DNA of 64,000 nucleotides from Aureibaculum algae (GTDB lineage Bacteria > Bacteroidota > Bacteroidia > Flavobacteriales > Flavobacteriaceae): assembly GCF_006065315.1 (NCBI RefSeq), contig NZ_CP040749.1, positions 3,176,501 to 3,240,500 of the forward strand, written 5' to 3'. The notes under the pieces are model-generated. The model was not told the DNA's origin. It did no database searches and saw nothing but the letters and a program-made list of their open reading frames with translations. Position 1 is the stretch's first letter. Each line of letters starts with the position of its first letter. Positions 63,793-64,000 of the stretch are shown here, piece after piece. A program made the translations under genes and the position numbers.

Positions 63793-64000
63793 AAAGTCCT
63801 CTATTAAAAACCACCAAACCACACCATTTTTTCACACTACACCTTAACCATAGTTACTACCCAAATCTTCTATTTGCTTTATTGCCATTTTATAGCTACT
63901 TTTGAAAGGCTGTCGCTAAATAAAACCTACTCCAACCCAATTGAAGTCCTGTTCTCTTTAGCTTCGTAATTTAAGAAAATCCAATAATGAATAAGAACGT
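63789..64000 (+). repeat. Dispersed repeat copy C, cut by window end
   Basis: Closely matches copy A over its whole visible length, including the terminal GAATAAGAACGT, and starts with the same CAACAAAG directly after module 4's 3' arm. Confidence 0.85.

Overview
This 64 kb window comes from a low-GC member of the Bacteroidetes, most likely a marine flavobacterium. Evidence: promoters of the Bacteroidetes form (TTG, about 19-20 nt, TAnnTTTG), a bacillithiol deacetylase, a long acidic-tailed ribosomal protein S1, a fused CcsBA cytochrome c biogenesis protein, a Sec/lipoprotein-type (clade II) nitrous oxide reductase and many short Cys-lipobox lipoproteins. No genus can be named from the sequence alone.

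Layout. 1-21.8 kb is ordinary chromosomal core: a TPR protein (cut by the window edge), tRNA-His, BshB1, an RND efflux operon, a secreted EEP-family enzyme, a PLP trans-sulfuration enzyme, a glutathione-peroxidase-like lipoprotein, CcsBA, a DUF2520/KdsC-like/BrkB/thioredoxin-fold run, a GT10 fucosyltransferase-like protein and rpsA. A three-copy tandem repeat of about 162 bp lies at 10.8-11.2 kb.

22-49.4 kb is a low-oxygen/stress and N2O-respiration island: six two-domain universal stress proteins, an Mla-type lipid ABC operon, a NimA-like flavoprotein, an MscS channel, a PAS-LOV-PAS histidine kinase next to a receiver-CRP/FNR hybrid regulator, hemN, an Rrf2 repressor, and the nos cluster (fasciclin lipoprotein, cytochrome c, nosZ, membrane protein, nosL, cupin, nosD, nosF, nosY), followed by an uncharacterised 602-residue protein. 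Twelve palindromes of the form TGAY-N4-RTCA sit in front of most of these units. Nearly all are centred 29.5 nt upstream of the first base of a TAnnTTTG-like -7 element. The pattern predicts one CRP/FNR-family regulon read on both strands, and the hybrid regulator inside the island is the natural candidate.

49.4-54.3 kb returns to core metabolism: nadB-nadA, a group II PLP decarboxylase and a lipoprotein. 54.3-64 kb is accessory DNA. It holds a tripartite HipB-HipS-HipT module whose hipS is frameshifted and whose promoter carries three operators at exact 40-bp spacing, a frameshifted LytTR regulator gene, and an intradiol-dioxygenase-like fusion. After these comes a series of single-gene modules. 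Each gene is bracketed by its own short inverted arms (5' GTT..., 3' ...AAC), and the modules are separated by copies of a roughly 210-bp non-coding repeat and small hairpins. An IS1111-type element has inserted beside one arm. The arrangement resembles a gene-cassette array, but no integrase is visible in the window.
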